From Ruegeria arenilitoris (lineage in GTDB: Bacteria; Pseudomonadota; Alphaproteobacteria; Rhodobacterales; Rhodobacteraceae), in the NCBI RefSeq assembly GCF_013030265.1, contig NZ_WPZQ01000004.1, forward strand, positions 124,001 to 188,000: DNA of 64,000 bases, read 5' to 3'. Below, in pieces: positions 15,120 to 24,135 of this stretch. A model generated the notes under the pieces. That model was not told the origin of the DNA. It worked only from the letters and a program-made list of their open reading frames with translations, and did not search any database. Each line of letters opens with the position of its first letter. Position 1 is the stretch's first letter. A program made the translations under genes and the position numbers.

Positions 15120-17306
15120 TCAGGCGAAACTGACGCCGTTTTCTGCCATTGGCAGGTTGGTCACCTGCACGCCTGACAGTTTAGCGATGGCATTGGCCAG
15201 AGCTGGTGCAGAAGGTGGAGTGCCCGGTTCTCCTACGCCAGTAGGAGCTTCGGCTGATGGGATAATATGCACGTCAATTGCAGCAATATCACCAATCCGC
15301 AGAGGCTCGTAATCAGGGAAGTTGAACTGATCCACAGAGCCACCTGTCAGGGTGATCTGATCACGCATGACATGGCCGATTCCGTATCCGATGCCACCTT
15401 CCATCTGGGCACGCACGACATCGGGATTCACCGCGATTCCGCAATCGACGGCACAAGTCACTTTTTCGATGCGAATGCCTTCTTCCGCATCGCCTGAAAC
15501 TTCGACCACCTCGGCGACATAAGAACCAAACGACTTATGCACGGCGATGCCCTGCGATCGCCCTTCGGGAACGTTGCCCCAATCGGCTTTTTCCGCTGCC
15601 AGTTTCAGGACACCAGCTTTGCGTTGCTGATCGGCGTCACCGCTATCCGTCAAGTGGGACAGACGGAATTCAACCGGATCACGGCCAGCCGCGTTTGCTG
15701 CCAGATCCATCATGGTCTCCATCACGTAAGCTGTATGTGTGTGGCCCACCGATCTCCACCACAGGACCGAAGTCGCCTTTGGGGTGTCGGTCAATCCCAA
15801 CGCCATTCCGGGGATCTGATACGGGCTGTCCGCGATACCCTCGATCGAGCTGTGATCCACGCCGTCATGTACCGCAAACGACTCGAATGCGGTTCCTTTC
15901 ATGATGGACTGTCCGGCAACCTGATGCTGCCATCCGACGATATTCCCACCTTCATCAATGCCGATGCGGACCTTGTGGCCGAAGGCTGGGCGATAGTACC
16001 CGCTCCGGATATCGTCCTCACGCGTCCAAACGAGCTTGACCGGGCGAGAACGGTCGGTGACGACGAAGGCAAGCGCCGCTTCGACCTGGTAGTCCGCATC
16101 CGGCGTTGCGCGCCGCCCAAACGATCCGCCAGCCAGCATCGTATTGATCTGGATTTTCTCCGGCGGCAGACCAAAGATCTGCTGATACGCCATATGAGGT
16201 CCTGTCGGCATCTGGCTGCCGTCATGCAGTACGATGTTACCATCTGCAGTCTGTTCGATCGTGCAGTTGAGCGGCTCCATCGGTGCATGAGCCAGAAGCG
16301 GAAAGTAGAAGGTCTTTTCGACAACTGTATCCGCGCCATCAATGGCGGCTGCAACAGATGCTACATCGGCCTTGTTCACGTTGTAGGTTGGCTCGGCATC
16401 CAGTGCCGACATGATCTCGGCCTCAATCTGATCCGAGTCGCGCGTTTCGGCAGCGGATAGGTCCCACTCTACTTCCAGCGCGTCTCGTGCCTGAATGGCG
16501 GCCCAGGTGTTTTCGGCGTAGACGGCGACACCGGCCTGATTGGGAAGCACAGCAGCGCTGATGTAGCCTTTAACATCTTTCGATGCGCTGTCGTCGAAGC
16601 CGGTGACAAGACCACCGCGCGATTCCGGACGTTTGATCATGGCGACCATCTGATTTGGCAGATGAACATCCATGGCATACATCGCCTGACCGTTACCTTT
16701 GATTGCTGAATCCTTGCGGCGCACAGCTTCGTTCCCGATCAGTTTGAATTCTGCCGGGGCCTTCAGACGAGGTTCGACCGGTGGCTCCAACTGAGCTGCC
16801 GAAGCAACGAAGTCACCAATCGGGGCTGACTTGTCTCCTGCCTTGATGATGCCTTCCTCGATTGTGATGCCGGATGCATCGACGCCCCAATCGGCAGCAG
16901 CGGCAGCGATCAGCATTTCACGCGCTGCAGCGCCCGCCTGGCGATATTGCAACCACGAATTTGCCATTGCGGTTGAACCGCCGGTGCCCTGGAAGGGGCC
17001 GAATAGCAGGTTATTGTAGACCTCGGGGTTGGACGGAGCGAATTCGTATTCGATCTGGTCCATACGCAGGCCGATTTCTTCGGCGATCAGTGTAGGCAGG
17101 CCGGTTGCCGGTCCCTGACCCTTTTCAAAGTGCTTTACGATGGCTGTCACAGTGCCATCAGCATCGATTTTCACGAATGGGTTTAGCTGTGCAGTCTCAG
17201 AAGAGGCGGCGGCCAATGCCCCGTCAGTGCGCGCACCGATCAGCAGGACAGCCCCCGCTGCAGCTGCGCCTTTCAGGAAACCGCGGCGAGATGTGTTGAT
17301 GGTCAT
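15120..17306 (-). CDS. iorB: Molybdopterin-binding hydroxylase large subunit (isoquinoline 1-oxidoreductase beta-like)
   Basis: A 728-residue xanthine-dehydrogenase-family protein of the IorB type. It carries a Tat signal (TSRRGFLKGAAAAGA), so it is exported folded to the periplasm. Molybdopterin-binding segments include QMPTGPHMAYQQIFG, AGGSFGRRATPDADYQVEAA and the C-terminal GVGEPGTPPSAPALANA, where the Glu is the expected catalytic residue. It pairs with the 2Fe-2S subunit encoded just upstream, 3 bp away. The substrate is probably an N-heterocycle or an aldehyde; sequence does not decide. Electron transfer usually goes to a c-type cytochrome, which is not encoded adjacent. Confidence 0.9.
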   Translation of the reverse strand: MTINTSRRGFLKGAAAAGAVLLIGARTDGALAAASSETAQLNPFVKIDADGTVTAIVKHFEKGQGPATGLPTLIAEEIGLRMDQIEYEFAPSNPEVYNNLLFGPFQGTGGSTAMANSWLQYRQAGAAAREMLIAAAAADWGVDASGITIEEGIIKAGDKSAPIGDFVASAAQLEPPVEPRLKAPAEFKLIGNEAVRRKDSAIKGNGQAMYAMDVHLPNQMVAMIKRPESRGGLVTGFDDSASKDVKGYISAAVLPNQAGVAVYAENTWAAIQARDALEVEWDLSAAETRDSDQIEAEIMSALDAEPTYNVNKADVASVAAAIDGADTVVEKTFYFPLLAHAPMEPLNCTIEQTADGNIVLHDGSQMPTGPHMAYQQIFGLPPEKIQINTMLAGGSFGRRATPDADYQVEAALAFVVTDRSRPVKLVWTREDDIRSGYYRPAFGHKVRIGIDEGGNIVGWQHQVAGQSIMKGTAFESFAVHDGVDHSSIEGIADSPYQIPGMALGLTDTPKATSVLWWRSVGHTHTAYVMETMMDLAANAAGRDPVEFRLSHLTDSGDADQQRKAGVLKLAAEKADWGNVPEGRSQGIAVHKSFGSYVAEVVEVSGDAEEGIRIEKVTCAVDCGIAVNPDVVRAQMEGGIGYGIGHVMRDQITLTGGSVDQFNFPDYEPLRIGDIAAIDVHIIPSAEAPTGVGEPGTPPSAPALANAIAKLSGVQVTNLPMAENGVSFA

Positions 17307-17309
17307 TGA

Positions 17310-17774
17310 TCAGGCCTCCAGAATATCTGATGCGCGCTGAATGCCGGCGCGGATACGTTGATAGGTGGCACAACGGCAGGCGTTGCCAGACATATACTCG
17401 TCGATTTCCTCAGCCGATGGCTTCGGGTTTTCGGACAAGAGACCAACGGCTGACATCACCTGACCAGACTGGCAGTAGCCACACTGGACGACGTCCAGTT
17501 CGACCCACGCCTGCTGAACGGCAGCGCCGATCTTGTCTTCGCCCACGGCCTCAATGGTCGTGATTTCGGCATCTTCGACATCTTCGATGTAGGTCTGGCA
17601 GGATCTGATGGGTTCGCCATCCATATGAACGGTGCAGGCGCCGCACGAAGCTACGCCGCAGCCAAATTTTGTTCCGGTCAGCTTAAGCTCATCCCGGATC
17701 ACCCAAAGCAGGGGCGTGCCGGGTTCGGCGTCAACCGTGTGGGTCTCGCCATTCAGTTTCAAAGTCAAAGCCAT
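17310..17774 (-). CDS. iorA: 2Fe-2S subunit of the molybdenum hydroxylase (isoquinoline 1-oxidoreductase alpha-like)
   Basis: A 154-residue protein with both clusters of the family: the plant-ferredoxin-type CGVASCGACTVHMDG (about residue 39) with a following C, and the C-terminal four-helix CGYCQSGQ...ACRCATYQRIR. There is no Tat signal, so it is presumably co-exported with IorB. It is the first gene of the two-gene operon. Its promoter region holds two identical-type palindromes shared with the divergent TetR gene. Confidence 0.92.
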   Translation of the reverse strand: MALTLKLNGETHTVDAEPGTPLLWVIRDELKLTGTKFGCGVASCGACTVHMDGEPIRSCQTYIEDVEDAEITTIEAVGEDKIGAAVQQAWVELDVVQCGYCQSGQVMSAVGLLSENPKPSAEEIDEYMSGNACRCATYQRIRAGIQRASDILEA

Positions 17775-17811
17775 GAGGGGACTCTCCTGTTCGCGCTGGT
17801 TTCCTGAATCG

Positions 17812-17868
17812 GTAAACTGGCGCGTTTACAATAGCCCGGAATATAGGTTTGTAAACTGATAAGTTTAC
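17812..17868. promoter_or_regulatory. Two GTAAAC-N6-GTTTAC operators between iorA and a TetR gene
   Basis: Perfect inverted repeats GTAAAC-TGGCGC-GTTTAC (17812-17829) and GTAAAC-TGATAA-GTTTAC (17851-17868) sit in the divergent promoter region. They have the size and spacing of TetR-family operators and identical half-sites, with centres 39 bp apart. The natural reading is that the adjacent TetR protein represses both itself and iorAB. Binding is inferred from position and symmetry. Confidence 0.7.
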
Positions 17869-17914
17869 CACATGGTTTGACCAGCGAAGAGAATTGCGTC
17901 TATAGGTGGAGATC

Positions 17915-18523
17915 ATGAACGAATGCAACGCTCCGAATGCGTCGAAACACGCGCAGATCATCGAAGCGGCTGTGGCAGAGTTCCAGGAAAAGGGGTTCGT
18001 CGCAGCCAGTATGGATCGCATTTCGGCACGGGCCGAAGTGTCGAAGCGCACGTTGTATAAGTACTTTGAAAGCAAGGAAAACCTGTTTCGATCGATCGTG
18101 ATCGAGCTTTCTAATCGTTTTTCGGAAGTACTGGAGATTCGCTATCAGAAAGGGCGTGATGTTCGCGAGCAACTGACCGAGCTGGCCTGGGCCGAAGGGC
18201 GTGTTTTGATGTCTCCGGACGTGATGGCCATGTCGCGTATGATTATCAGCGAAACCATGCGCAATCCTGAACTGGCGGCAGCTGCACAAGGCAAGCTGGA
18301 CAAAACTTCCATCTTCATTTCGATGCTGAAAGATGCGGCCGAAGACGGCCAACTGAGTATCGATGATCCGGAGCAGGCCGGGAAGGAACTCATTGGTCTT
18401 ATCAAGGCCAAGGCTTTCTGGCCCATGGTCTTCAGCGGATCAGTTCTGAGCCATTCCGAGATGAAGGCGACAATAGACAGCAGTGTCGAAATGATGATGT
18501 GCCGGTACGGCGGTAGCGCGTGA
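17915..18523 (+). CDS. TetR/AcrR-family regulator
   Basis: A 202-residue regulator. The ATG at 17915 has GGTGGAG at good spacing; a GTG nine bases upstream is less likely. The N-terminal HTH is clear (KHAQIIEAAVAEFQEKGF, then SMDRISARAEVSKRTLYKYF). The C-terminal ligand domain resembles the AefR-like group (MAMSRMIISETMRNPELA). It is divergent from iorAB and flanked by matching palindromes, so it probably controls that molybdoenzyme in response to its substrate. Confidence 0.88.
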   Translation: MNECNAPNASKHAQIIEAAVAEFQEKGFVAASMDRISARAEVSKRTLYKYFESKENLFRSIVIELSNRFSEVLEIRYQKGRDVREQLTELAWAEGRVLMSPDVMAMSRMIISETMRNPELAAAAQGKLDKTSIFISMLKDAAEDGQLSIDDPEQAGKELIGLIKAKAFWPMVFSGSVLSHSEMKATIDSSVEMMMCRYGGSA

Positions 18524-19004
18524 AGCCACAGTATTGGTCATTCTGCGTCATGAACACATGGCGACTTGCATCAACCTGCATTGAACTACTTTCCGATCAG
18601 TTCTGTTCTCGCCGCTTTCAGCGTAGATTTGTTTGAAGGTTCTGAAAGCTCTTTGAAAAGCTGGACGATCTGAAAATCGTCGTGTCGAGGTCGACGGAGC
18701 GCTCGCAAAAAATACGGCAGTAAACTCTGACTTTTTGAGCAGGAGGCGGGTGCAGTTACCGAACCAGAACAATGCTGTGAACGAGAACCATCTGTAACAT
18801 CAGATTGAGGTGTATTTATCGGCGTGCGAAAGGATCGCACGGGCGCGCGGTCACTTATGATACTGACCTGCATCCGTTTGGCCTGAGATTTGGCCACTGT
18901 CTGGGGAGGTGTCGAAGCTATTCAACCCGCGGCGTGTGAGGCGTTTCAGCCGGCTTCAGAAATTGGCTTTGAAAAACTGAAACAATCGGCCTTGGTACAT
19001 CGCT
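18524..19004. other. 481-bp gene-free region
   Basis: No convincing gene is present. A minus-strand frame at 18586-18897 has an odd composition and no domain. Two hairpins stand out: GACGAT/ATCGTC around 18663-18680 and CGTGCGA-AAGGA-TCGCACG at 18823-18841. There is no T-run after either. The region could be a decayed gene, an RNA, or long convergent 3' ends between the TetR gene and DUF6476. Confidence 0.4.
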
Positions 19005-19307
19005 TTATTCGATCGTGATTTCCTGTCTCTGACGACCTGTCGTTTTGTCAAATATGAGAATGCGGTTGTCATCTGTCACGACCGCGTACCAGTTGTTGCC
19101 AATGGTCAGTGCCTGCGCCTTGGCCCCATCCGGCAATTCGATCTGATCGGGCAGGGCGGGTGTCCGGTCCGATAGGCGGATGACAATCAAGGCAAATGTC
19201 ACTAGAACGCCGCCAATCATCACCGCGGTCAATAACATGACCATGCGTCTCAGCAGGCGAAGCTGAGGCGTTTCCTGCGGTTCTTGGGGATCGGAAGGGA
19301 CAGTCAT
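19005..19307 (-). CDS. DUF6476 family membrane protein
   Basis: A 100-residue protein with one transmembrane helix (about residues 22-45), then a small domain LPDGAKAQALTIGNNWYAVVT...ILIFDKTTGR. The start at 19307 (ATG) is preferred over a GTG six bases upstream. Its ATG overlaps the divergent rluD ATG by two bases (CATG). The arrangement DUF6476 divergent from rluD, then rpoH, is a familiar Rhodobacterales neighbourhood. The function is unknown. Confidence 0.85.
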   Translation of the reverse strand: MTVPSDPQEPQETPQLRLLRRMVMLLTAVMIGGVLVTFALIVIRLSDRTPALPDQIELPDGAKAQALTIGNNWYAVVTDDNRILIFDKTTGRQRQEITIE

Positions 19308-20340
19308 GGGCACTCGCCAGATAGAATTTCAGATCGCGGCCGCTCCGCCGCCCCGCCTTGATAAGGCGCTTTCGCGGGATGTGCCAGCCGAGGAAAGCCT
19401 GTCCAGGACGCGGTTGGTTCGCTTGATCGAAGATGGTGCGGTTTTTATCGACGGATCAGAGATCCGCGATCCCAAAGCCAAGATTGCCGAAGGGGCTTTG
19501 GTGGTAATCACGGTAGCCGAGGCAGAAGATAGCCATATCGGCCCCGAGAACATTCCTTTGGACATCGTGTTCGAAGACGCGGACCTGATCGTCGTCAACA
19601 AACCGGCTGGTATGGTGGTGCATCCTGCGCCCGGTTCACCAAATGGTACACTTGTAAATGCACTGCTGCATCATTGCGGTGAGGATCTTTCCGGTGTGGG
19701 CGGCGTAAAGCGGCCCGGTATTGTGCATCGTATCGATAAAGACACCAGCGGGTTGCTGGTGGTTGCCAAATCTGACGCGGCCCATCAGGGTCTGGCGGCT
19801 CAGTTTGAGGCACACACTGCTGAGCGCTATTATCGCGCCATTTGTTATGGTGTGCCGGATGCCAATGACCCTCGCTTGCGCGGTGTAAAGGGCGTCAGTT
19901 TCGAGCCCGGAAACATCATGCGTCTGACCACTCAGCTAGCGCGGCACAAGACCGACAGACAAAAACAGGCGGTATTGTTCCATGGTGGCCGCCATGCCGT
20001 CACACGAGCGCGCGTGGTCGAGACATTTGGTGCTCCAGGTACCATATCGCTGATCGAATGCTGGCTTGAGACCGGTCGCACCCATCAAATACGCGTGCAC
20101 ATGGCCCATGCCGGTCATGGATTGGTTGGTGATCCCGTCTATGGCGGTAAGCGAAAGTTGGCTGCCCGTGCCTTCAGTGCCGCTACTGCTGAGGCTGTGC
20201 GCGGATTCCCTCGTCAGGCCTTGCATGCAGCCGTTTTGGGCTTTGAGCATCCGGTAACCGGCGAGGTTTTGCGATTTGAGGCCGAACTTCCTGCGGATAT
20301 GGAAAATCTGATTGCTCAGCTGCGCGAACCACTGTCATAA
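19306..20340 (+). CDS. rluD: RluA/RluD-family pseudouridine synthase
   Basis: A 344-residue protein with an N-terminal S4-like domain (about residues 15-75) and a pseudouridine synthase domain. The catalytic motif reads GIVHRIDKDTSGLLVVAK, with the Asp of HRID as nucleophile, followed by RYYRAICYG and TGRTHQIRVHMAHAGHGLVGD. RluD modifies helix 69 of 23S rRNA. RluA-family paralogues are similar, so the precise target is an inference from length, the S4 domain and the gene neighbourhood next to rpoH. Confidence 0.9.
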   Translation: MGTRQIEFQIAAAPPPRLDKALSRDVPAEESLSRTRLVRLIEDGAVFIDGSEIRDPKAKIAEGALVVITVAEAEDSHIGPENIPLDIVFEDADLIVVNKPAGMVVHPAPGSPNGTLVNALLHHCGEDLSGVGGVKRPGIVHRIDKDTSGLLVVAKSDAAHQGLAAQFEAHTAERYYRAICYGVPDANDPRLRGVKGVSFEPGNIMRLTTQLARHKTDRQKQAVLFHGGRHAVTRARVVETFGAPGTISLIECWLETGRTHQIRVHMAHAGHGLVGDPVYGGKRKLAARAFSAATAEAVRGFPRQALHAAVLGFEHPVTGEVLRFEAELPADMENLIAQLREPLS

Positions 20341-20416
20341 TTCGCAAACAGACGTGAGTAAGAGTTTCTTATCTTTCCTTTACCAAAGCTTAATTTCAGA
20401 CTGTTAAGCAGCACCT

Positions 20417-20445
20417 CTTGAACGGACCGGGTATGACACCCATAT
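20417..20445 (+). promoter_or_regulatory. Sigma-32-type promoter upstream of rpoH
   Basis: CTTGAAC (20417-20423) and CCCATAT (20439-20445) are separated by 15 bp. This closely matches the heat-shock consensus CTTGAAA-N11-16-CCCATNT. It ends 42 bp before the rpoH ATG, a reasonable leader length. It implies that RpoH drives its own gene. Confidence 0.7.
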
Positions 20446-20487
20446 CCTATGTTAAAGCTATAAACATTTGTCGGAGGGACATGAAAC

Positions 20488-21384
20488 ATGGCAAATTACG
20501 CAAATCTCCCCGCGCCGACGCCTGAGGGCGGCCTGAACCGCTATATGCAGGAAATTCGCAAGTTTCCCCTGCTGGAGCCGGAAGAAGAATACATGCTGGC
20601 CAAGCGCTGGGTCGAAGAGCAAGACACTGAATCCGCGCATAAAATGGTCACGTCGCACCTGCGACTGGCGGCCAAGATCGCTATGGGCTATCGCGGCTAT
20701 GGCCTGCCACAGGCCGAGGTGATTTCCGAGGCCAACGTTGGCCTGATGCAGGCCGTGAAACGGTTTGATCCGGAAAAGGGTTTCCGTCTGGCAACCTACG
20801 CAATGTGGTGGATTCGCGCCTCGATTCAGGAATACATCCTGCGGTCGTGGTCATTGGTCAAACTTGGCACCACGTCGGCGCAGAAGAAGCTGTTCTTCAA
20901 CCTGCGCAAAGCCAAGGCTCGCATCGGTGCCTTGGAAGAGGGTGACCTGCGTCCTGAGAACGTCAAGCAGATCGCGAATGATCTGGGCGTGACCGAGGAT
21001 GAAGTCATCAGCATGAACCGCCGTATGTCCGGTGGGGATGCTTCGCTGAACGCGACTGTAGGGTCCGAAGGCGAAGGCACCATGCAGTGGCAGGATTGGC
21101 TTGAAGATGAAGATGCCGATCAGGCTGGTGACTACGAGAAGCGCGATGAACTGGATGCACGTCGCGAGTTGCTGACTGCAGCGCTGGATGTGCTGAACGA
21201 CCGCGAAAAGGACATTCTGACTCAGCGTCGTCTGATGGATCAGCCTGTCACACTGGAAGAGCTGAGCAACCAGTACAACGTCAGTCGCGAGCGGATTCGC
21301 CAGATCGAAGTTCGTGCTTTTGAAAAGCTTCAGAAAAAGATGCGCGAACTTGCACGTGAAAAAGGTATGCTCGGCACTGTCTGA
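20488..21384 (+). CDS. rpoH: RNA polymerase sigma-32 factor RpoH
   Basis: A 298-residue heat-shock sigma factor. It shows the region 2 core (HLRLAAKIAMGYRGYGLP, then FRLATYAMWWIRASIQEYI), the diagnostic RpoH box QKKLFFNLRK, and a region 4.2 HTH (VTLEELSNQYNVSRERIRQIE). The ATG at 20488 has CGGAGGG upstream; a nearer ATG is out of frame. Rhodobacterales often carry two RpoH paralogues with different roles, so heat shock versus singlet-oxygen stress cannot be assigned from this copy alone. A strong terminator follows. Confidence 0.95.
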   Translation: MANYANLPAPTPEGGLNRYMQEIRKFPLLEPEEEYMLAKRWVEEQDTESAHKMVTSHLRLAAKIAMGYRGYGLPQAEVISEANVGLMQAVKRFDPEKGFRLATYAMWWIRASIQEYILRSWSLVKLGTTSAQKKLFFNLRKAKARIGALEEGDLRPENVKQIANDLGVTEDEVISMNRRMSGGDASLNATVGSEGEGTMQWQDWLEDEDADQAGDYEKRDELDARRELLTAALDVLNDREKDILTQRRLMDQPVTLEELSNQYNVSRERIRQIEVRAFEKLQKKMRELAREKGMLGTV

Positions 21385-21402
21385 GATATCTCCCAAATTG
21401 AG

Positions 21403-21431
21403 AAACCGGCCTGATGTTTCAGGCCGGTTTT
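21403..21431 (+). terminator. Rho-independent terminator after rpoH
   Basis: The stem AAACCGGCCTGA (21403-21414) pairs perfectly with TCAGGCCGGTTT (21419-21430), with a TGTT loop and a short T-run. It lies 18 bp after the rpoH stop and also suits the convergent dipeptidase gene. Confidence 0.9.
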
Positions 21432-21462
21432 CTTATGCGCATATGTAACGGGGAAGTTGGGT

Positions 21463-22641
21463 TCAGTTGAGCTGCTGGCGAAAGACCCGAACCATGTTTG
21501 CCCCCATGACTTTGCGAACCTGATCTTCAGTCAGGCCTTCGTCCAGCAGGGCTGAAGTCAGGGCAGCAAGTTCAGAAGTATCAAACGCGGTCTCGACCGA
21601 CCCGTCGTAATCTGATCCGAGTGAAACGTGATCTTCCCCAACCGTTTCGATGGCTGCTTTGATCATCTTTGCAATTCCAGCCGGGGCAATATCTCCGCAT
21701 GTCACATCCGCCCAGTATCCCATGCCGATAACACCGCCGGTTGCTGCAATTTCCTGCATCAGATCATCCGGATAGTTGCGTTTGACTGGGCAGAAACCAT
21801 GCAACCCGCCATGACTTACGATCAGCGGAACATCAGTCATATCCAACACATCTCGCGCCACTTGTGGGCTTGAGTGAGCGAGATCGATGACAACAGGTCG
21901 TTGCGCAAGCTCAGCTACGACCTCGCGCCCGAATTCAGTTAGCCCCGAATTCGCTTGCCCATGCAGGGATCCCCCGAGTTCGTTGTCAAAAAAGTGCTGC
22001 AGACCGAATACACGATGACCGGCGTCGAAAATCGGGTCGAGGTTGTTCAAATCGCCCTCAAGCGGATGGGCGCCTTCAATTCCCAGAATGCCTCCGACAA
22101 CCTGTTCTCCATTGGCGCGCGCCTGCAGAACCTCCTCCAGATCTGCGCGGGTCTTGATGACTTTCAGGTGACCATCGGATGCTTCTTCGAACTGGTGCAG
22201 CTTTTCCGCCTGATAAATCGCACGTTCTTTCAGGCTGTCCCATGTGCGCAGAGGCCAGAGCTGGCCGATGGCCAACAGGGTGATGTTGTCGAACGCTTCT
22301 GCTGAGTTTGCTTCGTAGTTTTGCCCTGCCGGAGATTTGGTCACCGCAGTAAACACCTGCAGCGCTACATTGCCTTCAATCAGGCGCGGAATATCAACCT
22401 GACCTCGTGTTCCACGCTCGGTCAGATCGCGACTCCACAGGAGCGGATCTGCGTGCAAATCGCCGACAATCAGTGTTTCGTGCAGCACGTTTGCATCATC
22501 CGATACAGGATAGGGATCATGATCAATCACATTGTTCCGGGCGCCTTCGATGTAAGGCGGCAGAAACACGAAGAATATGATTGCTCCGACGACCACAGCC
22601 AAGACGACAATGGCTGCCAACCATTTCAGAAATTTGCGCAT
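21463..22641 (-). CDS. Membrane-anchored dipeptidase (peptidase M19 family)
   Basis: A 392-residue zinc dipeptidase with an uncleaved N-terminal helix (LKWLAAIVVLAVVVGAIIFF), so it should be anchored facing the periplasm. Metal-site motifs are in order: GDLHADPLLW, GIEGAHPLEG, VIDLAHSS, IVSHGG and GSDYDGSVE. The family cleaves dipeptides, including D-amino-acid-containing ones. It stands as a single gene, with a convergent rpoH terminator on one side and a divergent oxidoreductase on the other. Confidence 0.9.
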   Translation of the reverse strand: MRKFLKWLAAIVVLAVVVGAIIFFVFLPPYIEGARNNVIDHDPYPVSDDANVLHETLIVGDLHADPLLWSRDLTERGTRGQVDIPRLIEGNVALQVFTAVTKSPAGQNYEANSAEAFDNITLLAIGQLWPLRTWDSLKERAIYQAEKLHQFEEASDGHLKVIKTRADLEEVLQARANGEQVVGGILGIEGAHPLEGDLNNLDPIFDAGHRVFGLQHFFDNELGGSLHGQANSGLTEFGREVVAELAQRPVVIDLAHSSPQVARDVLDMTDVPLIVSHGGLHGFCPVKRNYPDDLMQEIAATGGVIGMGYWADVTCGDIAPAGIAKMIKAAIETVGEDHVSLGSDYDGSVETAFDTSELAALTSALLDEGLTEDQVRKVMGANMVRVFRQQLN

Positions 22642-22805
22642 CTGTTATCCCTCCCAATACGTAAAGGCAGCTTACGGCTGAAGATTTTCGAGAAAAGCCT
22701 GACTTGGCGTCGGTTGGTTGATAGAGAGGTTCCGACGCAGCGTCCTTTTGCGATTTTTAGAAAGGAAGCAGCGAAAAACTTTGCCAGCGCACGTGGGAGA
22801 ATATC

Positions 22806-23780
22806 ATGCAAAAACCGGTTCAGTGGGGCATTCTTGGCGCAGCTAAATTTGCCCGTCAGTTCATGGCGCCAGCAATCCACGCCGCAAGTGGTGTACGATT
22901 GGCAGGACTGGCAACTTCCGATCCCGTGAAGGCCGAACCATTCCTAGACTTCTGTCCTGATTTGCAGGTGCATGACAGCTATGAAGCCTTGTTGGCTGAC
23001 CCTGAAATCGAAGCTGTCTACATTCCGCTGCCCAATCACCTGCATGTTGAATGGAGCCTGAAGGCGCTTGAGGCCGGAAAACATGTTCTGTGTGAAAAAC
23101 CAATGACCATGACGGCGCCGGAGTTTGACACGCTGATCGCAAAGCGGAACCAGACCGGTCTGCTCGCAGCAGAAGCATACATGATCGTGCACCATCCACA
23201 GTGGCAGTTGGTAAGAAAACTGATTGCAGACGGCGCGATCGGCAAGCTGGTACACGTCACCGGAGCCTTTAGCTTCGACAACCGGGCAGATACCGGAAAC
23301 ATCCGCAACCGCGCCGAAACGGGTGGGGGCGGATTGCGTGACATTGGTGTCTACGTGATCGGCGGCACACGTTTTGCTACGGGGCAAGAACCGGTTTCGG
23401 TACAATCAGCAATCCGCTGGCAGGATGACATCGACATCTTCACCGAAATCCGCGCGCAATTCCCCGATTTCACCTATTCCAGCTACGTCTCCATCCGAAT
23501 GCACCCGCATCAGGAAATGGTGTTCCATGGCGAAGGCGGGCTGATCCGTCTTACAGCACCTTTCAACGCACGTGTCTTTGGCGAGGCGCGGGTTGAACTG
23601 CATCGCCCAGGTCTGGAGGTTTTGGTGACGCGCTTCCCCGGTGATGATCACTACAAACTGCAGGTCGAGGCGTTTTGCAGGTCGGTTCGCGAGGGGGAGG
23701 AGTATCCATGCCCACTTGAGTTCTCGCGTGGAACGCAAGAAATGATCGATCAGGTTTTCAGTCAGGCAGTATCGCTCTGA
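22806..23780 (+). CDS. Gfo/Idh/MocA-family oxidoreductase
   Basis: A 324-residue NAD(P)-dependent sugar or cyclitol dehydrogenase-type protein. The Rossmann fold starts WGILGAAKFARQFMAPAI; the family marker EKPMTM is about residue 97, and the C-terminal domain holds GGGGLRDIGVYVI. The pattern resembles D-xylose/trans-dihydrodiol dehydrogenase-like members. There is no adjacent transporter or catabolic gene to fix a substrate. The gene is monocistronic, divergent from the dipeptidase. Confidence 0.88.
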   Translation: MQKPVQWGILGAAKFARQFMAPAIHAASGVRLAGLATSDPVKAEPFLDFCPDLQVHDSYEALLADPEIEAVYIPLPNHLHVEWSLKALEAGKHVLCEKPMTMTAPEFDTLIAKRNQTGLLAAEAYMIVHHPQWQLVRKLIADGAIGKLVHVTGAFSFDNRADTGNIRNRAETGGGGLRDIGVYVIGGTRFATGQEPVSVQSAIRWQDDIDIFTEIRAQFPDFTYSSYVSIRMHPHQEMVFHGEGGLIRLTAPFNARVFGEARVELHRPGLEVLVTRFPGDDHYKLQVEAFCRSVREGEEYPCPLEFSRGTQEMIDQVFSQAVSL

Positions 23781-23846
23781 TCCACTCACTTGCGCTAGAT
23801 GGCAAGGCTCGGCTAGCCTATCGGGTACCTATTCAGGAGGTGCCCT

Positions 23847-24116
23847 ATGGCTGGCGGGTGGGCGCGCGATGGCGCGGTAAGTGAACAGATTGAGGCGTCA
23901 ATTTCCGATGAGCTTGCACGGATGCAGGCGCAAAAACGCCCTGTGGGCGAAAGCCTTACCCATTGTGCTGAATGCGAAGAGCCAATTCCCGAGAAGCGGC
24001 GCAATGCGATCCCCGGTGTGAAACTGTGTCTGGACTGTCAGCAGGAACGCGACGGAACATTCAAAGCCCGCAGCGGCATCAATCGGCGCGGGTCAAAAGA
24101 CAGCCAGTTGAAGTAA
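23847..24116 (+). CDS. DksA/TraR-type C4 zinc finger protein
   Basis: An 89-residue protein with a four-cysteine zinc finger of the TraR/DksA type: CAECEEPIPEKRR, then KLCLDCQQER. The long coiled coil of true DksA is short here, so this resembles the compact YbiI/TraR-like group. Such proteins may bind the RNA polymerase secondary channel, but the smallest members are uncharacterised. AGGAGGTG directly precedes the ATG region and gives strong translation. Confidence 0.88.
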   Translation: MAGGWARDGAVSEQIEASISDELARMQAQKRPVGESLTHCAECEEPIPEKRRNAIPGVKLCLDCQQERDGTFKARSGINRRGSKDSQLK

Positions 24117-24135
24117 ATTCCAGCGGAGCGGCTCC

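Noticed and set aside
18586..18897. Minus-strand open frame of 103 codons
   Set aside because: No family features and Ser/Arg-rich composition typical of non-coding frames; I see no ribosome-binding site before it.
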